The notes under the pieces were generated by a model. It worked only from the letters and a program-made list of their open reading frames with translations. It was not told the DNA's origin and did no database searches. Below, one piece after another: positions 25,813 to 34,986 of a stretch of 64,000 nucleotides of DNA; position 1 is the first letter of the stretch, and every line of letters starts with the position of its first letter. Source of the DNA: Deltaproteobacteria bacterium (GTDB lineage: Bacteria; Myxococcota_A; Polyangia; Nannocystales; Nannocystaceae); contig JADJEE010000001.1 of assembly GCA_016709225.1 (NCBI GenBank), forward strand, positions 2,728,001 to 2,792,000. Reading direction: 5' to 3'. Position numbers and translations under genes: made by a program.

Positions 25813-28185
25813 TCAGAAGCCGAACTGAGCCTCGAACATGAGCCCACGACCGGGCCCGTTCACGCTCGATCCGTGCACGCGATAGGCGGTGTCGGCGACG
25901 TTCTCGAGCACCAGCGAGAGCAGCACGCGCTGCTGCCAGCGCCAGCCCGCGCGCACGTCGAACACGACGTAGCCGGGGGTGCCGCCGGCGGGGATGCGCA
26001 GGTCCTTGCGGTCCTGCGTCGCCAGCCGCACCTGCGTCTGCGCCCAGCGCGTCACGAACGTGACATACGGACCGAAGCTGCGGTTGCGCCAGCCGAGCTC
26101 GCCGGTGCCGTGCAGTGGAGGGATGCGCGAGAGCGGTGCCCGCGGCGGTTGGTGCAGCACTTGCGGATGGTCGGGGTTGGGCCCCTCCCCGCGCGCGTAC
26201 GAGATCGAGGCGTTGAGGAAGAAGCCCGCCGGCAGGTACAAGCGCAGGCTGCCGTCGGCGCCGACGATGTGGGCTTGCCCGTCGAGGTTGACCAGCTGGA
26301 AGCGCGCCTTCGACTCCTTGCAGCCGGGATCGTTGACGGGGCACGCCTCGATCTCGCGGCTCGCTCGCTGGATCATGTGGTCGATCGCGCTACGGAACAC
26401 GAAGGCCTGCAGCTCGATCCACGGGTGCTCGATGAGGATGCCGCCCTCGATCATCGTGGAGGTCTCGTGGCGGAGCCGTGGGTTCTCCCACTGGAAGCCC
26501 GACCCGATCTGCTGCCGGCTCGTGAGGTCGTCGATGTTCGGCGCGCGAAAGCCCTGATCGACGTTGAACGCCAGCGTCAGCCAGCGCAGCGGAATCACCG
26601 CGAGGCCACCGTGGGCAACCGCGGTCAGCCAGTAGCGGTCGACCGCCTGCGAGCTGCGCTCGGGCACCGCACGGGCGCTCGCGGCCGCGGCCGCCAGCCG
26701 ACCGCCGGTGCGCAGCCGCAGGTAGCGGGTGAACTGCGACTCGACGATCGCCCACGCGCCCGAGGTCAAGTAGCGGGCGCCCGGGGTGTACTGCGTGGCC
26801 GGCGAGCCGACCGTGACGTCGACGTCCGTGAAGGTCTGCCACGCGCGACTCGTGACGTAGTCGGTGTAGACATCGGCGCCGTAGTCGAGCGTGAAGTGGG
26901 CGGCCCGCGCGGGCTCGAAGCGCCGCGATCGCACCCGCACCGCGGTGCCGAAGGTCTGGACGTCGTCGCGCCCGTCGAGGCGCGTCACGGAGGGCGACCC
27001 CCGGTGGAGCTCGCGGTCCTCGTGCTGGCGGTTCCAGCTCAGGGTCACGTCGAGGTGCTCCGCCATCGCGGGACCGTCGAGCAGCGAGTACCTGCCGTAC
27101 ACCATCGTACGGAACTGCTCGAGGTAGCGCAGGCACTCGTCCTGCGGCGCCGTCGGTGGCGGACACTTGTCGGTGCGCGGGGCGTCGTACTGGCGATAGT
27201 CGTAATACGCCGCGGTCAGCTGGTGGTGCGCGCTCGGGCGCCACACCAGCCGCACGTCGTCGGTCAGCTCGCGGAAGCCGGTGCCGAGCTGGGTCTTGCC
27301 GTCGGGGCCGAAGCGCGGCGGGACGTTCTGCGGCATGTCGGTCGCCGGCGCGATCACGCGGCCGCCCGCGCGGAGTTGGTTGACATCGCGGTAGCCGACC
27401 CCCGCGAGCACGCCGAGCTTGCCCTTCACCGACATGTCGAGCTGGGCGCGTCCGCCGAGCGCCGCATCGGCGGTGCGGGCGTTGACGATGCCGCGACCGT
27501 GCACCACGACCGGGCCCTTGCCGCGCGCGAGCGTGGGCTCGATCGGCTGCGTGAGGATCGCACCGCCCATCGCGTCGGCGCCGTAGCGAGTGGACGCACT
27601 GCCCCGCACGACCTCGATGGTGTCGATGCCCCGCGAGTCGACCGTGAAGAAGTACTGGTTCGGGCCCTGCCGGAACGTGCTGGTGTTGAGCCGCACGCCA
27701 TCGAAGTACAGCACGGTCTGCTGGCCGGTGAGCCCGCGCAGGTACACCGACGCCTGGCCGTGGGCGGTCTGCTGCACGTAGGCCCCGGGCTCGAAGGTCA
27801 GCGCGTCGGGGGCCGAGCGTGACAGTCGCTCGTCGATGTCCTCGCGTGTGACGACGCTGCCGGAACGTTCGGGATCGACGCGCTCGGGTCGACGACGTGG
27901 CACCACCACCCGCCGGGCCGTGCCGGGCTCGCGTCGGGGCGACACCGTCGGCGGTCCCCCGTCGGCAGGCCGCTCACCGACTGCGGCCGTGCGGGCAGGC
28001 GCTGCCGCGCCGCCGCCGGGCTGCGCGGCCGTACTCGTCGGCGCGCCGGGGCTCCGCACAGCGTCCGGCCCCGCGTACTCGCGAGGCGCCGCGGACCCTG
28101 CGATCCACAGCCACAACGCGACACTCGGGGAAGCCACTCGCGCACCATCGTGCCGCGTACGCCCGTCCGTGTCGTGGGCGGGCAA
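25813..28185 (-). CDS. TonB-dependent outer-membrane receptor
   Basis: The up to 790-residue protein has a weak signal-like segment (SVALWLWIAGSAAP) and a long Pro/Ala/Arg-rich stretch. The plug domain (about 110-225) has SRSAPDALTFEPGAYVQQTA, VYLRGLTGQQTVLYFDGVRLN and IDTIEVVRGSASTRYGADAMGG, a standard plug signature. The 22-strand barrel follows, including FRAPNIDDLTSRQQIGSGF and a final strand ending in Phe (MFEAQFGF), as needed for BamA recognition. It would import a siderophore, haem, cobalamin or another scarce ligand with TonB energy. The start is uncertain: a GTG at 28137 also fits the signal. Upstream is a DUF5329 gene 36 bases away; downstream is a Cys-rich lipoprotein gene. Confidence 0.92.
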   Translation of the reverse strand: MPAHDTDGRTRHDGARVASPSVALWLWIAGSAAPREYAGPDAVRSPGAPTSTAAQPGGGAAAPARTAAVGERPADGGPPTVSPRREPGTARRVVVPRRRPERVDPERSGSVVTREDIDERLSRSAPDALTFEPGAYVQQTAHGQASVYLRGLTGQQTVLYFDGVRLNTSTFRQGPNQYFFTVDSRGIDTIEVVRGSASTRYGADAMGGAILTQPIEPTLARGKGPVVVHGRGIVNARTADAALGGRAQLDMSVKGKLGVLAGVGYRDVNQLRAGGRVIAPATDMPQNVPPRFGPDGKTQLGTGFRELTDDVRLVWRPSAHHQLTAAYYDYRQYDAPRTDKCPPPTAPQDECLRYLEQFRTMVYGRYSLLDGPAMAEHLDVTLSWNRQHEDRELHRGSPSVTRLDGRDDVQTFGTAVRVRSRRFEPARAAHFTLDYGADVYTDYVTSRAWQTFTDVDVTVGSPATQYTPGARYLTSGAWAIVESQFTRYLRLRTGGRLAAAAASARAVPERSSQAVDRYWLTAVAHGGLAVIPLRWLTLAFNVDQGFRAPNIDDLTSRQQIGSGFQWENPRLRHETSTMIEGGILIEHPWIELQAFVFRSAIDHMIQRASREIEACPVNDPGCKESKARFQLVNLDGQAHIVGADGSLRLYLPAGFFLNASISYARGEGPNPDHPQVLHQPPRAPLSRIPPLHGTGELGWRNRSFGPYVTFVTRWAQTQVRLATQDRKDLRIPAGGTPGYVVFDVRAGWRWQQRVLLSLVLENVADTAYRVHGSSVNGPGRGLMFEAQFGF

Positions 28186-28221
28186 TCACGCGGCGTGGAT
28201 CCACCGGCACCCCCCCGTGGA

Positions 28222-28998
28222 TCATCGCGTCGGGTCGTGCGAGAGAAGCGAGTGCAACCACGGGCCCGCGTCCTGCTCGCGACCGTCGCGCAGTCGCACG
28301 CGGTAGGGCTGGCCGCTGCTCGACGAGCGCGTGCCGAGCTCGTCGATGAAGCGCTCGGCGGTGTCGATCGACGGCGCGTGCGCCCACTTGTTGCGCAGGT
28401 GCTCCGCGGCCTCGCGTGCGTCGTGTTCGCTGCCGTTGCGGATGAAGGTGACGCCGCTGGCCTCGAGCTTCGCGAGCAGGCCCTCGATGCGCGCGGCCTC
28501 ATCGACCGCCGGCGGTGCCGGCGTGGCGGCATCGTCCGAGCCTGGTCGGACGCGCAGGTCGGCCCAGTCGGTGCCGATGAGGTCGTTGTGCAGATCCTCG
28601 ACCACCAGCTGGTAGCCGAAGCCCGCCAGCGTGAACGCGACCTCGTCACCGGTGCGCACGGACCTCGACAGCAGCACCGCGCTGCCATCGGTCTTGCCCA
28701 GCGTCAGCTGCACCTGGCCGGCCGTGATGTCGCCGAGCGCGATCTGCAGCGCACCGTCGGAGCCGGGCACCGCGGCGCTGCTGCGCTGCTGCACCCGCAC
28801 GCCGGCGCCCTCGTGCGGGAGACGAAGCGGGGGCTGGGCACCGGCCGTCGGCCCGCCGGCGCGCGGGCTCCCTTCGGGCTGCGAGCCACAGGCCGCGGGC
28901 GCCACGAGCCCCGCGAGCGCCGCGAGCCCCACGAGCAGCGAAGGCGAGCACCGGCGACGGTGGCACGACGATGGGGCGGAGCCACGGCGCGACGGCAT
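28222..28998 (-). CDS. DUF5329-containing lipoprotein
   Basis: The 258-residue protein has a lipoprotein signal ending VAPAAC. A central beta-rich segment (about 70-150) reads like a small ligand-binding or adhesin fold. The C-terminal 85 residues match DUF5329: RIEGLLAKLEASGVTFIRNG, SEHDAREAAEHLRNKWAHA, IDTAERFIDELGTRSSSSGQPYRVRL. DUF5329 proteins are periplasmic and of unknown function, usually about 110-130 residues, so this is an extended form. It is the first gene of a run with the TonB receptor gene 36 bases downstream, suggesting a shared uptake role. Confidence 0.85.
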   Translation of the reverse strand: MPSRRGSAPSSCHRRRCSPSLLVGLAALAGLVAPAACGSQPEGSPRAGGPTAGAQPPLRLPHEGAGVRVQQRSSAAVPGSDGALQIALGDITAGQVQLTLGKTDGSAVLLSRSVRTGDEVAFTLAGFGYQLVVEDLHNDLIGTDWADLRVRPGSDDAATPAPPAVDEAARIEGLLAKLEASGVTFIRNGSEHDAREAAEHLRNKWAHAPSIDTAERFIDELGTRSSSSGQPYRVRLRDGREQDAGPWLHSLLSHDPTR

Positions 28999-29057
28999 CG
29001 ACGCGCCAGCATAGCAGCGCCACCCCGTCGTCGCCCGAGCCCCGCCTCGAGGTGTGA

Positions 29058-31565
29058 CTAGTTGATGTTCAGCGTGAAGTTGCCCGAGTTGCCCTGGAAG
29101 CCGCTGACCACGACCATCACGGTCTGATCCTGGGTCAGGTTGACCGATACGGACGACTGCAGGCCGAAGAAGTCATCGTTGCACGCCAGCTCGCTGCCGC
29201 CGCACGCCGCGTCCTGCACGAACAGCACGGTGTCGTAGTCCGAGCCCTGCAGATCGAAGGTGTAGCTGCCGTCGGCGGGTGCCGTGAACTCGAACACGTA
29301 GTCCGGCGAGCCGTCGTCGGGGCAGTCGGGACTCTCGAGCTTGTCGGCCTCGCCGAGCGTGGCGCCGTCGTAGGAGGCCGGCACGTCGCTACCGATGCTC
29401 TCGTCGGGGCACGTCACGAAGTCGATGTTGAGGTTGTACGCGCCGTCGCCGAAGGCGCCATCGACCGCGACCATCACGGTCTGATCCTGCGCCAGCGTGA
29501 TCGCGACGTTGGAGTCCGTCGAGACGAAGCCGGTGTTGTCGCTGCAGCCGAGCTCGGGCCCCGTGCAGTCGCCGTCGCGGATGATGAGCACGGTGTCGTT
29601 CACCGAGCCGACGGTGTTGAAGTTGTAGAGACCGTCCATCGGCGCGGTGAAGAAGTAGATGTCGTCGTTCTGGGTCAGCCCGCCGCAGGTGCCCGCCACG
29701 GTGTTGTCGCCGACCGAGGTGTTGCCGCTGGTCGCGACCGGAATCGTGTTCCCGAGGTCGGTGTCGGGGCAGAGGCCGCCGCCGAGCTGACCGATGTCGA
29801 GCACGAAGTCGCCTTCGTTCTCGAACTTGCCGTCGACCACGACCGAGACCGCCTGACCAGCGTCGAGGTGCAGCGAGAGCGCCGAGGTCCAGTTGAACTG
29901 GAAGTCGTCGCTGCAGGCGATCTCGTCGCCGTTGCAGGCGGCACCGTCGAGGATGTAGAGGACGGTGTCCATGTTCGAGTTGAAGGTGGTGAAGGTGTAC
30001 TCGCCGTCCTCGGGCGCGGTGAAGCCGTACACGTAGTCGGGGGTCTCGAACGTCACGGGATCGGTCGCGCAGCTGCCCCGCACCTTGTCGATGCCGCCGA
30101 CGGTCGAGCCGGCCACGCTGCCGGGCAGGGTCCCCGGGTAGGGCTCGTTCGGGCACGGCACCTCGCTGATGTTGAGCTGGTAGCTGCCGGTGCCGTTGCC
30201 GTCGACGCCGATCATCACGGTCTGGCCGGCGGACAGGCCCATCACGACGCGCGACTGCGGATTCCCGGGCGCGAAGTCGTCGTTGCAGTCGAACTCGACG
30301 CCGCCGCAGCCGCCGTCGCGCACGTACAGCACGGTGTCGAGCGCGGAGCCGAAGGTGTCGAACGCGTACAGGCCGTCGGCCGGCGCGGTGAACTCGTAGA
30401 GATCGTCGCCCGAGAACGCACCGCCGCACGAGCCCGCGTCGGTGTTGTCGTGCCCGCTCGTGTCACCCGCCACCGTCTGTGGCACCGCGTTGCCGACGTC
30501 CTGGTCGGGGCATACGCCGCCGAGCCCGGCGACGTGGAGGTCGAACGCACCGGTCTGGAACTGGGTGTCGACCACGACCGTGACCTGCTGGCCCTGCGCG
30601 AGCGTCACCAACGCGCCCTGGTCGCCGCACGAGAGCTGGTTCACGCCGCAGGGGCCGTCGTAGACCGCGATGGTCGACTCGAACGACGAGCCGAAGGTGT
30701 CGAACGTGAACGAGCCGTCGTTCGGCGCGGTGAAGAGGTACGGCGCATCGCGACCGGCCTGCCCACCGCAGCTCGACGCGAAGCCGTCGTAGAGCGAGGT
30801 GTTGTCGCCCGAGATCGTGTTCGGCACCGCGTTGCCGAGATCGTCGAGCGGACAGGTGAAGCCGCCCGCGCGCACGCGCAGGTTGAACGGCCCCTCGGCG
30901 GTGCCGTGGCCGTCGACCACCACGGTGACCAGCTGACCCGACGTGAGCGAGACGGTCACGGCCGACTGGTGGCCGTCGCCATCGTCGCTGCACGCCAGCT
31001 CGGTGCCGGCGCAGTCGCCGTCGAGCACGTACAACACGCTGTCGAGCTGCGAGCCCTGGGTGTCGAAGGTGTAGAGCCCGTCGGCCGGCGCGGTGAAGTG
31101 GTAGCCGACCTCGGGCGCCCCGCTGCCACCGCAGCTGCCGCTGCCGTCGTCCTGGACCCCGATGGTGTTGCCGAACGCGAGCGCGGGCAGGGCCGGCCCG
31201 AGCACCGCGACCGGGCACTCGAGCGCGACCATGCCGGTATCGCTGCTCGACGACTCCGCCGTGGTCACGCCCGCACTCGAGCTGGAGTCGCTGCCGCCAC
31301 TGCTCGAGTCCGCGACGCCGCTGCTGCTCGAGTCACCGCTGCCGGTCTCACCGGCGCTCGAGCTCGAGCCGCTGCTGTCGGCCTGCGTCGTCCCACTCGA
31401 GGAATCCGCCACCGTCGCGCCGCCGGTGCTGGACGACGACGACGATGACGACGCGTCGTCGGTCGCGGTCGCGTCGTCGCCACAGCCCGCCGGCACGAGG
31501 GCGACACAAAGGCTGGCGAGGACGAACGGACGCGGCGACGGGGACGAGCGCAGGGACCAACGCAT
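29058..31565 (-). CDS. Surface lipoprotein with six PPC-like beta-sandwich repeats
   Basis: The 835-residue product starts with a lipoprotein signal (ALVPAGC), followed by about 85 residues of nearly pure Ser/Thr/Gly/Asp linker. Six repeats of about 115 residues follow. Each opens with CP, has FTAP.DG.Y.FDT.GS..DTVLYV, then GC or CSDD, and ends with L..GQ.V.VVVDG and a final strand. This is the pre-peptidase C-terminal (PPC) jelly-roll pattern. Cys pairs recur once or twice per repeat. There is no catalytic domain. Such proteins are likely carbohydrate- or protein-binding surface fibres. The ATG at 31565 is favoured, with two further in-frame ATGs upstream. Confidence 0.87.
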   Translation of the reverse strand: MRWSLRSSPSPRPFVLASLCVALVPAGCGDDATATDDASSSSSSSSTGGATVADSSSGTTQADSSGSSSSAGETGSGDSSSSGVADSSSGGSDSSSSAGVTTAESSSSDTGMVALECPVAVLGPALPALAFGNTIGVQDDGSGSCGGSGAPEVGYHFTAPADGLYTFDTQGSQLDSVLYVLDGDCAGTELACSDDGDGHQSAVTVSLTSGQLVTVVVDGHGTAEGPFNLRVRAGGFTCPLDDLGNAVPNTISGDNTSLYDGFASSCGGQAGRDAPYLFTAPNDGSFTFDTFGSSFESTIAVYDGPCGVNQLSCGDQGALVTLAQGQQVTVVVDTQFQTGAFDLHVAGLGGVCPDQDVGNAVPQTVAGDTSGHDNTDAGSCGGAFSGDDLYEFTAPADGLYAFDTFGSALDTVLYVRDGGCGGVEFDCNDDFAPGNPQSRVVMGLSAGQTVMIGVDGNGTGSYQLNISEVPCPNEPYPGTLPGSVAGSTVGGIDKVRGSCATDPVTFETPDYVYGFTAPEDGEYTFTTFNSNMDTVLYILDGAACNGDEIACSDDFQFNWTSALSLHLDAGQAVSVVVDGKFENEGDFVLDIGQLGGGLCPDTDLGNTIPVATSGNTSVGDNTVAGTCGGLTQNDDIYFFTAPMDGLYNFNTVGSVNDTVLIIRDGDCTGPELGCSDNTGFVSTDSNVAITLAQDQTVMVAVDGAFGDGAYNLNIDFVTCPDESIGSDVPASYDGATLGEADKLESPDCPDDGSPDYVFEFTAPADGSYTFDLQGSDYDTVLFVQDAACGGSELACNDDFFGLQSSVSVNLTQDQTVMVVVSGFQGNSGNFTLNIN

Positions 31566-31670
31566 GGCAGGCAGCATACGCCGACGCCGCGATGGCGCCG
31601 ATGTCGGGGTCAAGCGACCCTGCGCACGAGCGATCCTCAGTTCGCCGTGACCCGGCCGTGACGCATGCTC

Positions 31671-32792
31671 TCAGGCGTCCGCGACCACCCGGGGGCCGTC
31701 CGCCCCGGCGGCCGCGCGCGAGCCCAGCGCCACCACCTCGGCGGGGCCACCGGCGTCGTCGAACTGGGCGAGCTCCTGGCTGATCTTCTCGAGGTAGCGC
31801 CGCTTCTCGTGGAAGGGCAGGAACGAGCTCTTGAAGCCGTTCAGGATCACCTGCTTGATGTCGCGCAGGGAGAAACCCATGCGCGTGTGCAGCAGGTAGA
31901 GCTCCTTCGACATGGTCGTGTCGGTGATCAGCCGGTTGTCGGTGTTGACCGTCACCCGCGAGCCGAGGTTGTAGTAGAGCCGGATCGGGTGGCTCTCGAG
32001 CGAGCGGACCGCGCCAGTCTGGACGTTCGACGACGGGCAGCACTCGAGCGCGATGCGATGGTCGACCACGTAGTGGAGGAGATCCCCGTCCTCGCGCAGG
32101 CGGCAGCCGTGGCCGATGCGGTGCGCACCGCACAGGTGCAGCGCCTGAGCGATCGACGCCGGGCCGTAGGCCTCGCCGGCGTGGATCGTCACGTTGATGT
32201 TGTTACGCCGCACCAGCGCGAATGCCTCCTGGTGATCCTTGGGCGGGTAGTCGTACTCGGCGCCCGCGAGGTCGAAGCCGACCACGCCGCGGTTCTTGTA
32301 CGCGACCACCAGCTCGGCCATCTCCAGCGACGACTCCGGCGAGATGTTGCGGATGCCGCACAGGATCAGCCGCACCTCGATGCCGTGCGCCTGCCCAGCG
32401 TCGTACATCGCCCGCAGCACCGTCTCGACCACCTGCGTGAGCCGCATGCCCTGCCGCGTGTGCAGCATCGGCGAGTAGCGGACCTCCATGTAGCGCACGT
32501 TCTCGGCCGCGGCGTCCTGCGCGAGTTCGTAGGCGGCGCGGTAGAGACCGTCGGCGGTCTGCAGCACCGCGAGCGTGATGTCGAACGCCTCGAGGTACTT
32601 CACCAGGCTGCCGGTGTTCTCGCCGACATGCATCGCCCGTGAGAGGCCCTCGGGGTCGCGCGCGGGCAGCTCGACGCCCTGCTGCTGCGCGAGCTCGAGT
32701 ACCGTGGTCAGGCGCATCGAGCCGTCGAGGTGCACGTGGAGGTCGGTCTTGGGGAGGCGCTCGAAGAGCGAGAATGGCAGGGGTTCGTGCAT
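31671..32792 (-). CDS. add: Adenosine deaminase
   Basis: The 373-residue zinc enzyme deaminates (deoxy)adenosine to (deoxy)inosine. All key motifs are present: PKTDLHVHLDGSM (two Zn His), VTIHAGEAYGP (Zn His and catalytic Glu), HRIGHGCRL (catalytic His), CCPSSNVQTGAV and VTVNTDNRLI (Zn Asp). Length is slightly above the bacterial norm (about 330-350) because of an Ala/Gly tail of about 25 residues. The ATG at 32792 fits the family N-terminus; upstream in-frame sequence looks non-coding. It is divergent from the lamin-tail/nuclease operon across a 319-base region with a 16-base palindrome. Its product feeds the purine nucleoside phosphorylase at 5 kb. Confidence 0.94.
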   Translation of the reverse strand: MHEPLPFSLFERLPKTDLHVHLDGSMRLTTVLELAQQQGVELPARDPEGLSRAMHVGENTGSLVKYLEAFDITLAVLQTADGLYRAAYELAQDAAAENVRYMEVRYSPMLHTRQGMRLTQVVETVLRAMYDAGQAHGIEVRLILCGIRNISPESSLEMAELVVAYKNRGVVGFDLAGAEYDYPPKDHQEAFALVRRNNINVTIHAGEAYGPASIAQALHLCGAHRIGHGCRLREDGDLLHYVVDHRIALECCPSSNVQTGAVRSLESHPIRLYYNLGSRVTVNTDNRLITDTTMSKELYLLHTRMGFSLRDIKQVILNGFKSSFLPFHEKRRYLEKISQELAQFDDAGGPAEVVALGSRAAAGADGPRVVADA

Positions 32793-33111
32793 GGGATCTC
32801 GAGCGGCAGAAGCGACGCCGCGGTGACACGGGTGTGAACGATTCCGTCCACGAGCGGCGGGTCGGGTACCGGACTCGCGAGGACGATGAGGCAGGACGCC
32901 CAAGACCTCGTGCGGGTGGGGCGTTTTTCGCACGCGATCGCGTGCACCAGGGGCGCAGCTCACGTGCGCCGACGGCCCGTACCGTCACGTCGATGCTACC
33001 CCAACCGCCATCGCTTGCCATAGACTGGCGGCCTTGCGGACGCTGGCCTCGACCTTCGGCACGCGGCGGCGGCGTGCTCGCCTGCCCGCGCCTGCGCACG
33101 TGCGGCTGCGC
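32793..33111. other. Divergent intergenic region between add and the nuclease operon
   Basis: This 319-base stretch separates the starts of two divergent transcription units. I see no convincing ORF of its own; a TTG at 33034 in frame with the lamin-tail gene would add 26 basic residues with no signal character. It holds one T-tract (32924-32928) next to a perfect 16-base palindrome. Confidence 0.6.
32930..32945. promoter_or_regulatory. Perfect 16-bp palindrome, candidate operator
   Basis: GCACGCGATCGCGTGC is self-complementary over all 16 bases. It sits 138 bases before add and 167 before the lamin-tail operon. The symmetric form and divergent position suit a dimeric regulator controlling both units. 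GCGATCGC alone is common in GC-rich DNA, so chance is possible. Confidence 0.4.
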
Positions 33112-33732
33112 ATGCGTGCAGCCGCGCGCACGCCGTCCTCGCGCTCGCGCGCCGCATTCGCGATCGGGGCCGTCATCGCAGTGGGCTGCGTGCACGAGCC
33201 GCTGCCGTTCGTGTGCGCCGACGCGGCGGTCGGCGAGCTCGTGATCACCGAGCTGCGCGGCCCCCAGAGCACACCCAACTCGCTGCCGCAGTGGATCGAG
33301 ATCGCCAACGTCTCCGATCACGCGATCGCGCTCGACGGGCTGCACCTGCGGCTGTCGTATCGCGACGGCTCGGGCGCGCAGGACATGGTCATACGGCGCG
33401 AGCGGAGCATCGCCGCCGGCGAGTACTTCGTGTTCGCCTTCGTACCCGAGAACCAGGTCCCGGACGGCATGGACTACGGCCTCGCGGGCGAGTACGACGG
33501 CGACCTCTACGGCGGCGGCGTGCTCCTGCTCGAGAGCTGCGACGAGATCATCGACAAGCTCGACTGGACCGAGCTGCCGACCAACGGCACGTGGGCCCTG
33601 GGCGGAACGCCATCGGCGGACGCGAACGACATGGACGCGGCGTGGTGCGCCGACGAGCACGAGCCCGACGGCGCGATGGTCGAGCTCGGCGTACCGGGGA
33701 CCCCGGGGGAGGCCAATCCGCCGTGTCCGTGA
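33112..33732 (+). CDS. Single lamin-tail-domain lipoprotein
   Basis: The 206-residue product has a lipoprotein signal, AAFAIGAVIAVGC, with Cys about residue 26. One lamin-tail-like (LTD) domain of immunoglobulin fold follows: GELVITELRGPQ, PQWIEIANVSDHAIALDGLHL, IAAGEYFVFAFVPENQ, GGVLLLESCDEIIDKLDW and the usual closing GTPGEANPPCP. In bacteria LTDs are found on secreted and surface proteins, often beside or fused to nucleases. The ATG at 33112 is chosen because it starts the signal. Its stop overlaps the GTG of the next gene by four bases, opening a five-gene coupled operon. Confidence 0.85.
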   Translation: MRAAARTPSSRSRAAFAIGAVIAVGCVHEPLPFVCADAAVGELVITELRGPQSTPNSLPQWIEIANVSDHAIALDGLHLRLSYRDGSGAQDMVIRRERSIAAGEYFVFAFVPENQVPDGMDYGLAGEYDGDLYGGGVLLLESCDEIIDKLDWTELPTNGTWALGGTPSADANDMDAAWCADEHEPDGAMVELGVPGTPGEANPPCP

Positions 33733-34967
33733 GTGGCGCGCGCGCGTGGTTCGCTGGCGTGCTGCTGGTCGCGGCGGCGTCCTGCGCGGTCGAGTCCGAG
33801 GCGCTGCAGGACGGTCGCTACGATCGCACCGAGCTCGCGGCGTCGCTCGCCGATCGCGAGGCCCCGGCGGGCCTCGTGCTCGGCGTGTTCACGCTCGCCA
33901 ACAAGGCCGTGGTCGACGGCGACACCATCAAGGTCGAGGGCCTCGACGCCAGCCTGCGCCTGCTCGGGCTCGACTGCGAGGAGACCTTCAAGAGCGACAA
34001 GGCCCTGCGTGCCTACGAGGTCGGCTTCGCGGAGTACCTGCGCACCGAGCAGGCCAAGACCCCGCGACCCGTGAAGATCCCGACCCCGCTGGGCATGGAC
34101 GCCAAGCACTTCGCGCAGGAGTTCTTCGCCGGCGTCACCGAGGTCCGCCTCGAGCGCGATCACCCAAAGGACCTCCGCGATCGCTACAACCGCTACCTCG
34201 CCTACGTGTTCGCCCGCAAGGACGGCAAGTGGGTCAACTACAACGTCGAGTGCGTGCGCGCGGGCATGAGCCCCTACTTCACCAAGTACGGCTACGCGAC
34301 CCGCTTCCACGAAGCGTTCGTCGCCGCGCAGAACGAGGCCCGCGCGGCCCAGCGCGGCATCTGGCGGCCGGGCGCCGAGCACTACCTCGACTACGACGCG
34401 CGGCTGGCCTGGTGGGACGCCCGCGCCGAGTTCGTGGCCGGCTTCGATCGCGCGTCGGCGGGCCGCGAGGACTTCGTGCCACTGACGCACTGGGACGCGC
34501 TCGAGCGCCTCGAGGATCACGTCGGCGACGAGGTCGAGCTGCTCGCGACCGTCGGTGACATCCGCATCGGCAACGGCGGCGCGCCGACCCGCGTGATGCT
34601 GAGCCGCCGCATGTTCTCGGACTTCACACTGGTGTTCTTCGACGACGAGGTCTTCGCCAGCACCAACATCGCCGACGCCAAGGGCGAGTTCGTGCGGGTG
34701 CGCGGGACGGTGTCGAAGTACCAGTTCCGCGGCAAGCGTGGCCGCGCCGGCGAGGAGCAGCTGCAGATGGTGATCAAGCGCCCGCAGCAGGTGCGCTTCG
34801 AGGACACCTGGGCGCGCGCAGCGGAGTTGATGCCGCGCCCCGACGCGCCGCCACCGGGCGATCCGACCGCGCCCGATCCCGAATCCGAGGAACTCGCGCC
34901 GGTGACCCCGCCGAGCCATCCGACGCCCGTGACGCCCGCGCAGGACGACACGGTTTCGCCACCCTAG
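33729..34967 (+). CDS. Staphylococcal-nuclease-like lipoprotein with C-terminal OB-like domain
   Basis: The 412-residue protein has a lipoprotein signal ending VAAASC. An SNase-type domain covers residues about 55-220: KAVVDGDTIKVEG, SLRLLGLDCEETF (the Arg and the catalytic Glu), an insert of about 40 residues, GMDAKHFAQEFF, RDRYNRYLAYVFA (second catalytic Arg) and NVECVRAGMSPY. A second segment (about 265-365) with LEDHVGDEVELLATVGDI and FVRVRGTVSKYQFRGKRGR looks like an OB-type nucleic-acid-binding fold. A Pro-rich tail closes the chain. It should cut DNA or RNA outside the cytoplasm, with Ca2+ as in known members. A GTG start overlaps the upstream stop (GTGA); the spacing to the next gene is 19 bases. 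Confidence 0.87.
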   Translation: MSGARAWFAGVLLVAAASCAVESEALQDGRYDRTELAASLADREAPAGLVLGVFTLANKAVVDGDTIKVEGLDASLRLLGLDCEETFKSDKALRAYEVGFAEYLRTEQAKTPRPVKIPTPLGMDAKHFAQEFFAGVTEVRLERDHPKDLRDRYNRYLAYVFARKDGKWVNYNVECVRAGMSPYFTKYGYATRFHEAFVAAQNEARAAQRGIWRPGAEHYLDYDARLAWWDARAEFVAGFDRASAGREDFVPLTHWDALERLEDHVGDEVELLATVGDIRIGNGGAPTRVMLSRRMFSDFTLVFFDDEVFASTNIADAKGEFVRVRGTVSKYQFRGKRGRAGEEQLQMVIKRPQQVRFEDTWARAAELMPRPDAPPPGDPTAPDPESEELAPVTPPSHPTPVTPAQDDTVSPP

Positions 34968-34986
34968 CCCCGCCGACGAGGCCACC

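Noticed and set aside
33034..33111. TTG start extending the single-LTD gene by 26 residues
   Set aside because: The added residues are basic and place the lipoprotein signal far from the N-terminus; the ATG at 33112 fits better.
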